Positions 7,123 through 15,913 of a stretch of 32,566 nucleotides of DNA are shown one piece after another. The first letter of the stretch is position 1. Each line of letters opens with the position of its first letter. Location: contig JAZKYU010000026.1 of assembly GCA_045612305.1 (NCBI GenBank), forward strand, positions 1 to 32,566, in the 5' to 3' direction. This stretch comes from HGM04593 sp045612305. GTDB taxonomy: Bacteria > Bacteroidota > Bacteroidia > Bacteroidales > Bacteroidaceae. The position numbers and the translations under genes are program-made. The notes below the pieces were generated by a model. That model saw only the letters and a program-made list of their open reading frames with translations, did no database searches and was not told the DNA's origin.

Positions 7123-10100
7123 ATGAAGAAGAAATTTCCTGTATATAATCAGTTGAACCTCTCGTTGTTGAACAAAGAGGTTTTGAAAGAGTGGGATGAG
7201 AAAGATTTGTTCTCAAAAAGTATGACCGAGCGCGAGGGTGCCCCCTCGTTCGTCTTTTTCGAGGGTCCTCCTTCGGCAAACGGTATGCCCGGTATTCACC
7301 ATGTTATGGCACGAAGTATAAAAGATACTTTCTGCCGTTTCAAAACAATGAAGGGTTTCCAAGTAAAGCGTAAAGCTGGTTGGGATACTCACGGCTTGCC
7401 TGTGGAGCTTGGTGTTGAGAAAAAGCTCAATATCACAAAGGAGGATATAGGTAAGAAAATTTCGGTGGACGACTACAACCGTAACTGCCGCGAAGAGGTT
7501 ATGAAGTATACAAAAGAGTGGACCGAGCTTACCCGCAAGATGGGTTACTGGGTAGACTTGGATAACCCCTATATTACATACGAAAACAGCTACATAGAGT
7601 CTTTGTGGTGGTTGCTCAAGCAACTTTACAATAAAGACTTGCTTTACAAGGGCTACACCATACAGCCCTATTCGCCTGCGGCGGGTACAGGCTTGAGCTC
7701 GCACGAGCTTAACCAGCCCGGTTGCTACCGCGATGTTAAGGATACTACCGCTGTAGCGCAGTTCCGTATGCTCGACCCCAAGCCCGAGATGCAGGGGTGG
7801 GGTACTCCCTTCTTCCTTGCTTGGACAACAACTCCCTGGACTTTGCCCTCTAATACAGCTCTCTGTGTCGGTCCCAAGATAGATTATGTGGCTGTGCAGT
7901 CTTATAACAGCTACTCGGGAGAGCCTGTTACCGTGGTGCTTGCAAAAGCGCTCTTGAACACTCACTTTAACCCTGCTGGTGCCGAGCTTCCTCTCGATGC
8001 TTACAAACAGGGCGACAAGATTGTTCCCTACAAGGTTGTGGCTGAGTATAAGGGTAGCGATCTCGTGGGTATGCGTTACGAGCAGTTGTTCCCCTGGGTT
8101 AAGCCCGTTGCAAAAGAGGGTGAGGAGATTAAAATATCGGACGCGGGCTTCCGTGTTATCCCCGGCGACTACGTGACCGTGGAGGATGGTACAGGTATTG
8201 TGCACATTGCACCCACATTTGGTGCCGACGATGCTTTTGTGGCTAAAGCTGCAGGAATACCCTCGCTCTTTATGGTAAACAAGAAAGGCGAGACTCGTCC
8301 TATGGTCGATTTTACCGGTAAGTTCTGGGCTATCGACGAACTCGACGAGGAGTTTGTGAAAAACTGTGTAAACGTAGATGAGTATGCAAAATATGCTGGT
8401 GCGTATGTGAAGAACGCCTACGATCCCCAGTATACCATCGATGGAAAATATGACGACAAGGCTGCTGCAAAAGCCGAGACTCTCGATGTTGTTCTTTGCA
8501 TGGCTATGAAGCAGCAGGGTAAGGTGTTCAAAATAGAGAAGCACATACACAACTATCCTCACTGCTGGCGCACCGACAAACCGGTCCTTTACTATCCTCT
8601 CGATAGCTGGTTTGTGCGTGCTTCGCAAGTTAAGGAGCGTATGAGCGAACTGAACAAAACTATTACTTGGAAACCCGAGTCTACAGGTACAGGCCGTTTT
8701 GGTAAGTGGTTGGAAAACCTCAAAGACTGGGACTTGAGGCGTAGCCGTTACTGGGGTACCCCGTTGCCTATATGGACAAGCGAGGATGGCGAGGCTAAGT
8801 GTATAGGCTCTGTAGCCGAGCTTTACGACGAGATAGAGAAGGCTGTTGCTGCTGGAGTTATGGAGAGCAACCCTTACAAGGATAAAGGTTTTGTTCCCGG
8901 TGATTACAGCCGCGAGAACTACGACAAGATAGACTTGCACCGCCCCTATGTAGACTATATAAAACTTGTGTCGGATAGCGGCAAGGTGATGACACGTGAG
9001 CTCGACCTTATTGATGTTTGGTTCGACTCGGGTGCTATGCCTTATGCTCAGATACACTATCCTTTTGAAAATAAAGAGGCTCTCGATAGCCGCACAATAT
9101 ACCCTGCCGACTTTATTGCCGAGGGTGTAGACCAAACACGTGGTTGGTTCTATACTTTGCACGCTATAGCTACTATGGTGTTCGACAGCGTGGCTTACAA
9201 GACTGTTATATCGAACGGCCTTGTGCTCGACAAGAACGGCGACAAGATGTCAAAACGTTTGGGCAACGCAGTAGACCCCTTCGATACTATAGAGAATTAT
9301 GGTAGCGACGCTTTGCGTTGGTACATGATAACAAACTCAGCGCCTTGGGATAACTTGCGTTTCAACGAGGAGGGTGTGAAAGAGGTTACACGTTCTTTCT
9401 TTGGCAAGCTTTACCAAACATACAGTTTCTTTACTATGTATGCCAACGTTGACGGCTTTACATTTGAAGAGGCAGAAATTCCTGTAAACGAGCGCCCCGA
9501 GCTTGATCGTTGGATTATTTCGGCGCTTAACACACTTGTGCAGGATGTAAATAATTGCTTGAACGACTATGAGCCCACAAAGGCCGGTCGTCTCATCCAA
9601 GAGTTTGTTATAGATAATGTCAGCAACTGGTTTGTGCGCTTGAGTCGTAAACGTTTCTGGGGCTCGGAGATGAGCGCCGATAAACTATCGGCCTACCAGA
9701 CTCTCTACACCTGCTTGGAGACTGTGGCTCGCCTTATGGCACCTATCGCACCCTTCTATGCCGACCGTTTATATCAAGATTTGACATCGGTTACCGGGCG
9801 TGGCGATGCCGAGTCGGTGCATCTTGCCAAGTTCCCCGAGTGTTGCGACGCGTGTGTGGACAAGGAGCTTGAGTATCGTATGGAGCTTGCACAGAAAATT
9901 TCGTCTATGGTACTTGCGTTGCGCAAGAAAGAGCAGCTCATCGTGCGTCAGCCGTTGCAGAAGATTGCGATACCCACAACCGACGAGGTTATGAAGGCAC
10001 GCATAGAGGCTGTGAAGGCTCTAATCTTGAGCGAGGTTAACGTGAAGGAACTTGTTTTTGTAGAGGGTGATGGTATTTTGGTGAAGAAGATTAAATGTAA

Positions 10101-10599
10101 CTTCCGCACGTTGGGTAAGAAGTTTGGCAAGCTCATGAAGAGCGTGAACGTGGCTGTTGTTGATATGTCGCAGGAGCAGATTGCCGAACTTGAGAAGAAT
10201 GGTGCTATAACCTTGCAGGTTGAGGGCACCGATGCGCTCATAGAGATAGCCGACGTGGAGATTTACAGCGAGGATGTTCCCGGCTGGACTGTTGCCAACG
10301 AGGGTGCTCTCACTGTTGCGCTCGATGTTGAGGTAACCGACGAGTTGCGCCGCGAGGGTATAGCTCGTGAGGTGATAAAGAAAATTCAGGCTATGCGCAA
10401 AGATAGCGGTCTTGAGATTACCGACAGAATTGCGGTTAAAATCTCGAAGAATGTTGTCAGCGACGAGGCTGTTGCCGAATTTAGCGACTACATAAGTAAC
10501 CAGGTGCTTGCAGGCTCTGTTACTTTGTGCGATGCTGTTGAGGGCGATGCTGTGGAGCTCGACGGTTATTCGTTGAACATAGCTATTGAAAAAATCTAA
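7123..10599 (+). CDS. ileS: Isoleucyl-tRNA synthetase
   Basis: The 1158-residue product charges tRNA-Ile in the cytoplasm. It has the class I signature GPPSANGMPGIHHVMA with the HIGH equivalent near residues 57-60, a large CP1 editing insertion, and KMSKR at 708-712 in KNGDKMSKRLGN. An alpha-helical anticodon-binding region follows and then a long C-terminal extension without an obvious cysteine zinc knuckle. The length and the KMSKR form suggest the IleRS2 (eukaryote-like) subgroup rather than the common bacterial IleRS1. It heads an operon: the DksA-like gene follows 42 bases after the stop, then lspA and two more genes. A 649-codon antisense open frame inside it is a coding shadow. Confidence 0.97.
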   Translation: MKKKFPVYNQLNLSLLNKEVLKEWDEKDLFSKSMTEREGAPSFVFFEGPPSANGMPGIHHVMARSIKDTFCRFKTMKGFQVKRKAGWDTHGLPVELGVEKKLNITKEDIGKKISVDDYNRNCREEVMKYTKEWTELTRKMGYWVDLDNPYITYENSYIESLWWLLKQLYNKDLLYKGYTIQPYSPAAGTGLSSHELNQPGCYRDVKDTTAVAQFRMLDPKPEMQGWGTPFFLAWTTTPWTLPSNTALCVGPKIDYVAVQSYNSYSGEPVTVVLAKALLNTHFNPAGAELPLDAYKQGDKIVPYKVVAEYKGSDLVGMRYEQLFPWVKPVAKEGEEIKISDAGFRVIPGDYVTVEDGTGIVHIAPTFGADDAFVAKAAGIPSLFMVNKKGETRPMVDFTGKFWAIDELDEEFVKNCVNVDEYAKYAGAYVKNAYDPQYTIDGKYDDKAAAKAETLDVVLCMAMKQQGKVFKIEKHIHNYPHCWRTDKPVLYYPLDSWFVRASQVKERMSELNKTITWKPESTGTGRFGKWLENLKDWDLRRSRYWGTPLPIWTSEDGEAKCIGSVAELYDEIEKAVAAGVMESNPYKDKGFVPGDYSRENYDKIDLHRPYVDYIKLVSDSGKVMTRELDLIDVWFDSGAMPYAQIHYPFENKEALDSRTIYPADFIAEGVDQTRGWFYTLHAIATMVFDSVAYKTVISNGLVLDKNGDKMSKRLGNAVDPFDTIENYGSDALRWYMITNSAPWDNLRFNEEGVKEVTRSFFGKLYQTYSFFTMYANVDGFTFEEAEIPVNERPELDRWIISALNTLVQDVNNCLNDYEPTKAGRLIQEFVIDNVSNWFVRLSRKRFWGSEMSADKLSAYQTLYTCLETVARLMAPIAPFYADRLYQDLTSVTGRGDAESVHLAKFPECCDACVDKELEYRMELAQKISSMVLALRKKEQLIVRQPLQKIAIPTTDEVMKARIEAVKALILSEVNVKELVFVEGDGILVKKIKCNFRTLGKKFGKLMKSVNVAVVDMSQEQIAELEKNGAITLQVEGTDALIEIADVEIYSEDVPGWTVANEGALTVALDVEVTDELRREGIAREVIKKIQAMRKDSGLEITDRIAVKISKNVVSDEAVAEFSDYISNQVLAGSVTLCDAVEGDAVELDGYSLNIAIEKI

Positions 10600-10641
10600 A
10601 GAAAAACATTACTAACTAACCATAAATACAAAATAAACATT

Positions 10642-11016
10642 ATGTCAGAAAAACTGCGTTACAGCGATGAGGAACTCGAAGAGTTTCGCGTTGTTATAAA
10701 CGAGAAACTTGAGTTGGCTCGTAGAGATTATGATAAGATAATGAGAGCTATCCGCAACGAGGATGAGAACGGTAATATAGATGCCGAGTCTACCTACAAG
10801 GGACTGGAAGATTGCAGTGCTGCAGCATCGCTCGAGGAGCAGATGCGCTTGGCACAGCGTCAAGCAAAGTTTATCCAAGGTCTTCAGAACGCTCTCATAC
10901 GCATAGAAAACAAGACATACGGCATTTGTCGTGAAACGGGCAAACTCATCTCGAAGGCTCGTCTTATGGCAGTACCTCACGCTACACTGAGCATAGAGGC
11001 AAAGAAAAACCGTTAA
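10642..11016 (+). CDS. DksA/TraR-family protein lacking the zinc-finger cysteines
   Basis: The 124-residue protein has an N-terminal helical hairpin (about 8-90, charged and Glu/Arg-rich) and a C-terminal segment GICRETGKLISKARLMAVPHATLSIEA aligned with the C4 zinc finger of DksA/TraR proteins. Of the four cysteines only C96 remains; the other positions are T99, S117 and A120. DksA proteins enter the RNA polymerase secondary channel and modulate initiation with ppGpp. Whether this relative does so is inference. The location between ileS and lspA is a common Bacteroidota arrangement. It has no separate promoter that I can see, so it is likely read with ileS, and lspA starts 3 bases after its stop. 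Confidence 0.88.
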   Translation: MSEKLRYSDEELEEFRVVINEKLELARRDYDKIMRAIRNEDENGNIDAESTYKGLEDCSAAASLEEQMRLAQRQAKFIQGLQNALIRIENKTYGICRETGKLISKARLMAVPHATLSIEAKKNR

Positions 11017-11019
11017 TTG

Positions 11020-11640
11020 ATGAATAAATGGGTTAAAAAACGCTCGCTGATAGCTACCTTGATAGTTGTCGGAGCGATATTTGTGGATCAAATAATAAAG
11101 GTCGCGGTAAAGTTGAATATGTATCTGCACGAGAGTTTCTCGGTGTGTGGAGATTGGTTTTATATATACTTTACCGAGAATAGGGGTATGGCCTTTGGTA
11201 TGGAACTTGTGGGGAAACTCTTTCTCACAAGTTTCCGTGTCGTTGCGGTATCCTTCCTAGGCTACTATCTGTACAAGGTTGTGCGTAGCCGTAAATTTCC
11301 AACAGGTTATGTGGCTGCGGTGTCGCTTGTGCTTGCCGGTGCGGCGGGTAATATTGTAGACTCACTCTTTTATGGTGAAATTTTTACTCACAGCGTGGGG
11401 CAGGTGGCGCAGCTTGTGCCTTTTGGCGAGGGTTATGGCTCGTTTATGTATGGCAATGTGGTGGATATGTTTTATTTCCCCCTCTTTTCCTTCGACTGGC
11501 CTATGTGGATGCCTTTTGTAGGCGGCGAGCATTTTATATTTTTTAGCCCAATATTTAATTTTGCCGATGCTTGTATCAGTTGTAGCATCTTCGTTATATT
11601 GTTATTTTATAGAAAATTTGTCAACCAGAGTTACAAGTAA
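11020..11640 (+). CDS. lspA: Lipoprotein signal peptidase (signal peptidase II)
   Basis: The 206-residue inner-membrane aspartyl protease removes signal peptides from prolipoproteins after diacylglyceryl transfer. Four hydrophobic helices are visible. The family motifs are D23 in FVDQIIK, the catalytic D114 in AGNIVDSLFYG, the GNVVDMF motif (146-151) and the second catalytic D183 in FNFADACIS. The stretch between the two catalytic aspartates is longer than in proteobacterial enzymes and includes a periplasmic insert of about 30 residues (FPLFSFDWPMWMPFVGGEHF). ATG at 11020 is chosen over the adjacent TTG at 11017. It begins 3 bases after the DksA-like stop and is followed 6 bases later by a lipoprotein gene, a likely client. 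Confidence 0.95.
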   Translation: MNKWVKKRSLIATLIVVGAIFVDQIIKVAVKLNMYLHESFSVCGDWFYIYFTENRGMAFGMELVGKLFLTSFRVVAVSFLGYYLYKVVRSRKFPTGYVAAVSLVLAGAAGNIVDSLFYGEIFTHSVGQVAQLVPFGEGYGSFMYGNVVDMFYFPLFSFDWPMWMPFVGGEHFIFFSPIFNFADACISCSIFVILLFYRKFVNQSYK

Positions 11641-11646
11641 TTGTAT

Positions 11647-12411
11647 ATGAGATACTCACTTGCTAAAATATTTTTTCTTCTCCTAGCGGTTGTTCTTGTA
11701 GGTTGTAAGGTGGAACGTCCTGAAGATGTTATAGCTCCCGAAAAGTTGGAGGCCTTGCTTTATGATTATCATCTGGCGCAGGCTGTTACTGCCGATGAGG
11801 TATCGTCGAGCTATAAAAAGAAGATGCACATAAATTATGTGTTTGAAAAGCACGGTGTGACAAAAGAACAATTAGATTCTTCGCTTGTTTGGTATATGCG
11901 TTACCCCAAACATATATTTAGAATATATTCAAAGCTCGAAGAGAGGCTTGTTGCGGAGATGGAAAATATGGGTGTGCTCACAGCCGAGGAGGATGCTTAC
12001 AACGAACAGATGGTTAACGCAAGCGTGGTGAATTTGTGGCGTGGTCCCAAAGTTAAGTTGTTATCTACCGTGGCGCTCTGTAACAAGTTGGACTTTAAGT
12101 ATGAGGCTGACGATACATATATTATAGGTGACAGTCTCTCTTTCTCTTTTAATGCTAAATTCTTACTCGCAGAACTCGATACTATTGTGCGTAGTGCTCA
12201 CGCAGCTCTTGTAGTTGAGTATGCCGACGCTACAACTGCTAAAAGTGGTGAGGTGGTTGATGCCGATGGAGCATACACCATAGCGGTGGCACGCAATAAA
12301 AACAGTCGTATAAAGGCTTTGCACGGTTTCTTGTTCTACTCGGACAGTGACTCTCTTGTTCGCCCCAAGTTGCTTGTTAGTGATATTGCTGTAACTCGTA
12401 CTCACCCTTAA
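11647..12411 (+). CDS. DUF4296 domain lipoprotein
   Basis: The 254-residue product has a signal peptide with a lipobox ending LAVVLVGC, lipidated Cys at position 20, directly downstream of lspA. Residues about 24-110 match the DUF4296 pattern: PEDVIAPEKLEALLYDYHLAQAV, then a conserved helix and a segment with SLVWYMRYPKHIFRIYSKLEERL. The C-terminal half (about 130-254) is beta-rich and not recognised. The family is widespread in Bacteroidota envelopes but has no assigned function. ATG at 11647 is chosen, because it gives a normal signal peptide. It sits 6 bases after lspA and 11 bases before the next small gene. Confidence 0.9.
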   Translation: MRYSLAKIFFLLLAVVLVGCKVERPEDVIAPEKLEALLYDYHLAQAVTADEVSSSYKKKMHINYVFEKHGVTKEQLDSSLVWYMRYPKHIFRIYSKLEERLVAEMENMGVLTAEEDAYNEQMVNASVVNLWRGPKVKLLSTVALCNKLDFKYEADDTYIIGDSLSFSFNAKFLLAELDTIVRSAHAALVVEYADATTAKSGEVVDADGAYTIAVARNKNSRIKALHGFLFYSDSDSLVRPKLLVSDIAVTRTHP

Positions 12412-12422
12412 AAAACAGAATA

Positions 12423-12713
12423 ATGTTCTACGTTGTTAGGCGCTTGCATCTTGCCGATGGCGATGTGAAAGCTTTGCAGGTTGTGCAGGTTGCCGAAGGG
12501 GTGGTGTGCGCTCTTTTTCCTTTTGCTGCCGAGTTGCAGTCTATGCTTTGGGCCGAAGAGGCTTACATCTCGCATAATCCTTCGGCAAGGGTATTGGGAG
12601 ATGTTCTTGACGGCGTTGCCGGAAATTCTACGGCCGAAGCGCCTCTTTTTTTATATTCTTGTGATTGTGACGGTGAGCCTTCTGCCTCTTCACCCGTAGC
12701 TAAACTCGTGTAA
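12423..12713 (+). CDS. Small conserved-looking protein of unknown function
   Basis: I do not recognise this 96-residue product. It has no signal peptide or membrane span. The middle part (VVQVAEGVVCALFPFAAEL, then MLWAEEAYIS) looks like folded sequence, while the last 25 residues are low in complexity. The case for a real gene is its ATG 11 bases after the DUF4296 stop, same strand, codon use like its neighbours, and an end only 4 bases from the convergent methyltransferase stop. A second overlapping frame (12481-12699) is less likely. It would be the last gene of the ileS operon. Confidence 0.6.
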   Translation: MFYVVRRLHLADGDVKALQVVQVAEGVVCALFPFAAELQSMLWAEEAYISHNPSARVLGDVLDGVAGNSTAEAPLFLYSCDCDGEPSASSPVAKLV

Positions 12714-12717
12714 TTTT

Positions 12718-13473
12718 TTATTCTCTGCGTCGAAACTCGCTGCAAATAATAGCTGTGGCTGTAGAGACGTTCAAAGACTCCGATGTGTCGCGCCCTGCAG
12801 GGTAGTTGGGTATAAAGAGCTTCTCTTTTATGAGCTTGCGACACTCGTCGCTTATGCCGTTACCTTCGTTGCCCATAACTATGAGGCCGTTGCTCGAGAG
12901 TGAGCGGTTGTATATGTTCTCACCGTCGAGGAAAGTTCCGTACACGGGGGCTTTGCCTTCGAGTGAGGCTATGTATTCGGGGAGGTTGGTGTAGTGTAGC
13001 TTGACACGCCCTATAGCTCCCATGGTGGCTTGTACGGTCTTGGGGTTGTAGGCGTCGGCGGTGTTGGTTGAGCAGTATATGTGCTCTATGCCAAACCAGT
13101 CGGCTATGCGTATTATGGTGCCTAAGTTGCCGGGGTCTTGCACGTTGTCGAGCGCAAGGCACAGCTCTTTTATGGGTGTCTCGCTGCTTGGTGCATCTTG
13201 TGGTTGCACAAATAGTGCAAGCGTACCTTGTGGGTTGCGCAAGAAACTTGCACGTTTAAGTTCTTCTTCGCTAACTTCTGTTACTGCAATCTTTTTGTCT
13301 ATGCTGTGTGTGCCCAGCCACTCTTTGGTTGCGATGAACAGCTTGCACTCTAACCCGCAAGCGATGAGGTCGCCTATGGTTTTCCACCCTTCGGCGACAA
13401 ATAATCCGCTCTCTTTTCTGAATTTGCGCTGCTCGAGTGATTTAATGAGTTTTAGTTGGGCTTTTGTTAGCAT
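12718..13473 (-). CDS. SpoU/TrmH-family RNA 2'-O-methyltransferase
   Basis: The 251-residue protein is a SAM-dependent ribose methyltransferase of the knotted SPOUT fold. An N-terminal substrate-binding domain (about 1-95, with GLFVAEGWKTI) precedes the catalytic domain with all three motifs: LALDNVQDPGNLGTIIRIAD (107-125), IVMGNEGNGIS (198-208) and SESLNVSTATAI (231-242). The target, 23S rRNA or a tRNA, cannot be told from sequence. The ATG at 13473 lies 33 bases below a -7 box at 13506-13513. The gene is convergent with the ileS operon (stop codons 4 bases apart, no hairpin between) and divergent from the TamL-type gene. Confidence 0.93.
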   Translation of the reverse strand: MLTKAQLKLIKSLEQRKFRKESGLFVAEGWKTIGDLIACGLECKLFIATKEWLGTHSIDKKIAVTEVSEEELKRASFLRNPQGTLALFVQPQDAPSSETPIKELCLALDNVQDPGNLGTIIRIADWFGIEHIYCSTNTADAYNPKTVQATMGAIGRVKLHYTNLPEYIASLEGKAPVYGTFLDGENIYNRSLSSNGLIVMGNEGNGISDECRKLIKEKLFIPNYPAGRDTSESLNVSTATAIICSEFRRRE

Positions 13474-13505
13474 ATTTTTATTGTTTTACGTGCGTTAAAG
13501 TGTTG

Positions 13506-13513
13506 CAAAGCTA
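13506..13513 (-). promoter_or_regulatory. Predicted -7 box for the SpoU/TrmH methyltransferase gene
   Basis: TAGCTTTG (13513-13506) followed by CA on the minus strand, 33 bases before the start codon. No clear -33 element. It lies back to back with the plus-strand box at 13537-13544, in a 105-base divergent interval. Confidence 0.5.
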
Positions 13514-13536
13514 CCTTAAATCTTTCAAGATTTTAC

Positions 13537-13544
13537 TATATTTG
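13537..13544 (+). promoter_or_regulatory. Predicted -7 box for the TamL-type gene
   Basis: TATATTTG (13537-13544) followed by CA, 34 bases before the ATG at 13579. No clear -33 element. An in-frame TTG at 13561 lies downstream of the box but gives a poor signal peptide. Confidence 0.5.
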
Positions 13545-13578
13545 CAAGAATTTTTATATTTTGAGTGGAATATTGTCT

Positions 13579-15870
13579 ATGAGAAACATTTTTCTATTAC
13601 TTGTTTGCATAATGACAGCGTTTTCGTGCTCGGTAACAAAATTTGTTGCCGACGGGGAGATGCTGCTCGACGATGTAAGGGTAGTTTCTCATATAAGCAA
13701 GGCTAACGAGGACAAGGCTGAACTTTACTTGGCGCAGGCTCCGAATTCGCGTTGGTTTGGGCTGGCACGCGTGCCTCTTTTTATTTACTCTTCGTCGGGG
13801 CGCGACAGCTCAAAGTGGGTTAACCGCACGCTACGTAAATTGGGCGAGGCTCCGGTGGTGTGTGCCAAGAAAAAGTGCGAGCAGTCGAAAAACAATATTG
13901 CTCAAATGTTGCGCGACAAGGGTTATCTGCACGCGACGGTCGATTATGAGTGCAAGGAGGTGAAAAAGAAACGCGCTGAGGTTACTTTCTACCTTCACGA
14001 GCGTGAGAAATATTTTGTGCGCTCTATAAATATTGCGACACGTGACACCGTTATTGCCGATATTCTGCGTGCCGACTCGGCTTCGTTGCTCAAAGTGGGT
14101 ATGCCCTTTGATGTGGAGGTGCTCGAGGGTGAACGCCGCAGAATTACAGAGATGTTGAGAAACCGTGGATATTACAGGTTTCTTAAAGATTATATAACCT
14201 TTGTGGCCGATACAGCCCACTACTCGACAAACGTGGACCTGACGATGGAGGTTGCTCTCTTTTCGCAGGCCGACGGGGTGGAGCCCGTACCGCACAAAGC
14301 CTATCGCTTCAACGATGTGGTTTTTGTATCGGGTGCCGGCTTGCGTTTGACCGAAGAGGGGTTAGAGGGGTGCGACACGGCCTCTTTCGAAGGTTACAAG
14401 TTTCGCTACAAGGAGAATACTGTGGTGCGCCCCCGTACCTTGGCGCACAAAACTTTTGTTGTGCCCGGTGAAACCTATGCAGCAAAGGATGTTGAGCGCA
14501 CCTACAGCTCGCTTGTGCAGCTGACGGCTATGCGTTATCCCACGTTACGTTTGATAGAGCACCCCGATACCTCGTTGCTTGATTGCTATATTATGTATGA
14601 GCGCAACAAACGTCGCTCGGTTACCTTTGAGATTGAGGGTACGAACACGGCAGGTGACTTGGGTGCAGCTTCGTCGGTAACCTTCTTCGATAGAAACCTC
14701 TTTGGTGGCTCGGAGTTATTGTCGTTGAGGCTATATGGGGCCTACGAGGCGATATCGGAATTAAGTGGCTACACGGGCGACTCATATTTTGAGTATGGTG
14801 CCGAGCTTTCGTTGCGTCTGCCTGGTGGTTATGCCTCGAAGCTGATACCGGCAAAGGAGAGAATGCTTAAATCTTCGACCTTGCTGTCGGTTAAGTTTAG
14901 CTCGCACGAGCGCCCCGAGTTTGATAGGCGTTTGCTTGCGGCGTCGTGGAGCTATCAGTGGAGTAAGAATATAAAGTCGTTGCATAAGCTGGATATTGTT
15001 GATGTAAACTATATTTATGTTCCGTGGATTTCTCAGACATTTAAGAGCGAGTATCTCGATAATTTGTCGACCAGAAATTCCATACTTAAATATAACTACG
15101 AAAACCTCTTGGTGACCAAGCTAGGCTACACATACTCTTATAACTCCTCATATGGAGATTGGGGTAACCTATCAAACGTGGCCTATTCGTTGCGCGCCGG
15201 TGTTGAGTCGTCGGGCAATGTTTTGAACATGGGTAGTAAGTTGCTTGGGGCATCGCAAAATGAGGAGGGGCAGTATAGTTTTATGAATATTGCCTATGCG
15301 CAGTATGTTAAGGGTGATTTTGATATTGTTACTCGTGTGAAGATGGGCAATAGAAACTCTTTGGTTATGCATATGGCCTTGGGTGTTGCTTATCCTTATG
15401 GTAACTCTCGTGTGTTGCCTTTTGAGAAACGTTATTTTGCTGGAGGAGCTAACGGTCTGCGTGGCTGGAACGTAAGAAGTGTGGGCCCCGGACGCTACAA
15501 GAGCAAAGACGATGATATAGATTTTATAAACCAGTTGGGTGATGTTAAGCTCGATTTTAGTTTGGAGCTGCGTTCACACCTTTTTTGGAAAGTTCAGTCG
15601 GCTGTGTTTTTCGATGCGGGTAATGTGTGGACTTTGCGTAAATATGACGAGCAACCCGACGGACAGCTCAACTTGAGCTCTTTTTGGCGAGATTTAGCTT
15701 TCTCCTATGGTGTGGGCTTGCGCTTTGAGTTTGACTGGTTTGTGTTTCGCCTCGACGGAGGTATGAAAGCTGTAAACCCTGCCTATCACGGGAAGGAGAA
15801 GCTGGCTTTCTTAAATCCCGATTTTGGAAGGGATTTTGCCCTGCACTTTGCTATAGGCTATCCGTTCTAA
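13579..15870 (+). CDS. tamL: Lipid-anchored TamA-like Omp85 outer-membrane protein (TamL type)
   Basis: The 763-residue product starts with a signal peptide and lipobox MTAFSC (Cys17). Periplasmic POTRA-like repeats follow (about 25-330: segments such as NIAQMLRDKGYLHATVDY and ITEMLRNRGYYRF). A C-terminal beta-barrel (about 370-763) contains FGGSELLSLRL, GGANGLRGWN (the conserved Omp85 loop motif) and the terminal strand FALHFAIGYPF, which ends in Phe. Omp85 proteins insert barrels into the outer membrane or translocate proteins; the lipidated form is the Bacteroidota version of TamA. Its TamB partner is not in the window. ATG 13579 gives the normal signal peptide. A WalJ-type hydrolase gene follows after 43 bases. 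Confidence 0.88.
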   Translation: MRNIFLLLVCIMTAFSCSVTKFVADGEMLLDDVRVVSHISKANEDKAELYLAQAPNSRWFGLARVPLFIYSSSGRDSSKWVNRTLRKLGEAPVVCAKKKCEQSKNNIAQMLRDKGYLHATVDYECKEVKKKRAEVTFYLHEREKYFVRSINIATRDTVIADILRADSASLLKVGMPFDVEVLEGERRRITEMLRNRGYYRFLKDYITFVADTAHYSTNVDLTMEVALFSQADGVEPVPHKAYRFNDVVFVSGAGLRLTEEGLEGCDTASFEGYKFRYKENTVVRPRTLAHKTFVVPGETYAAKDVERTYSSLVQLTAMRYPTLRLIEHPDTSLLDCYIMYERNKRRSVTFEIEGTNTAGDLGAASSVTFFDRNLFGGSELLSLRLYGAYEAISELSGYTGDSYFEYGAELSLRLPGGYASKLIPAKERMLKSSTLLSVKFSSHERPEFDRRLLAASWSYQWSKNIKSLHKLDIVDVNYIYVPWISQTFKSEYLDNLSTRNSILKYNYENLLVTKLGYTYSYNSSYGDWGNLSNVAYSLRAGVESSGNVLNMGSKLLGASQNEEGQYSFMNIAYAQYVKGDFDIVTRVKMGNRNSLVMHMALGVAYPYGNSRVLPFEKRYFAGGANGLRGWNVRSVGPGRYKSKDDDIDFINQLGDVKLDFSLELRSHLFWKVQSAVFFDAGNVWTLRKYDEQPDGQLNLSSFWRDLAFSYGVGLRFEFDWFVFRLDGGMKAVNPAYHGKEKLAFLNPDFGRDFALHFAIGYPF

Positions 15871-15913
15871 ATTGTTTGGGACTGTTTTTGTAAGAAGTTA
15901 AAATTTAATATAT

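Noticed and set aside
7213..9162. A 649-codon open frame antisense to ileS
   Set aside because: It lies wholly inside ileS in the opposite strand, has Cys/Val/His-rich nonsense composition and no recognisable motif. It is a coding shadow made by the codon bias of ileS.
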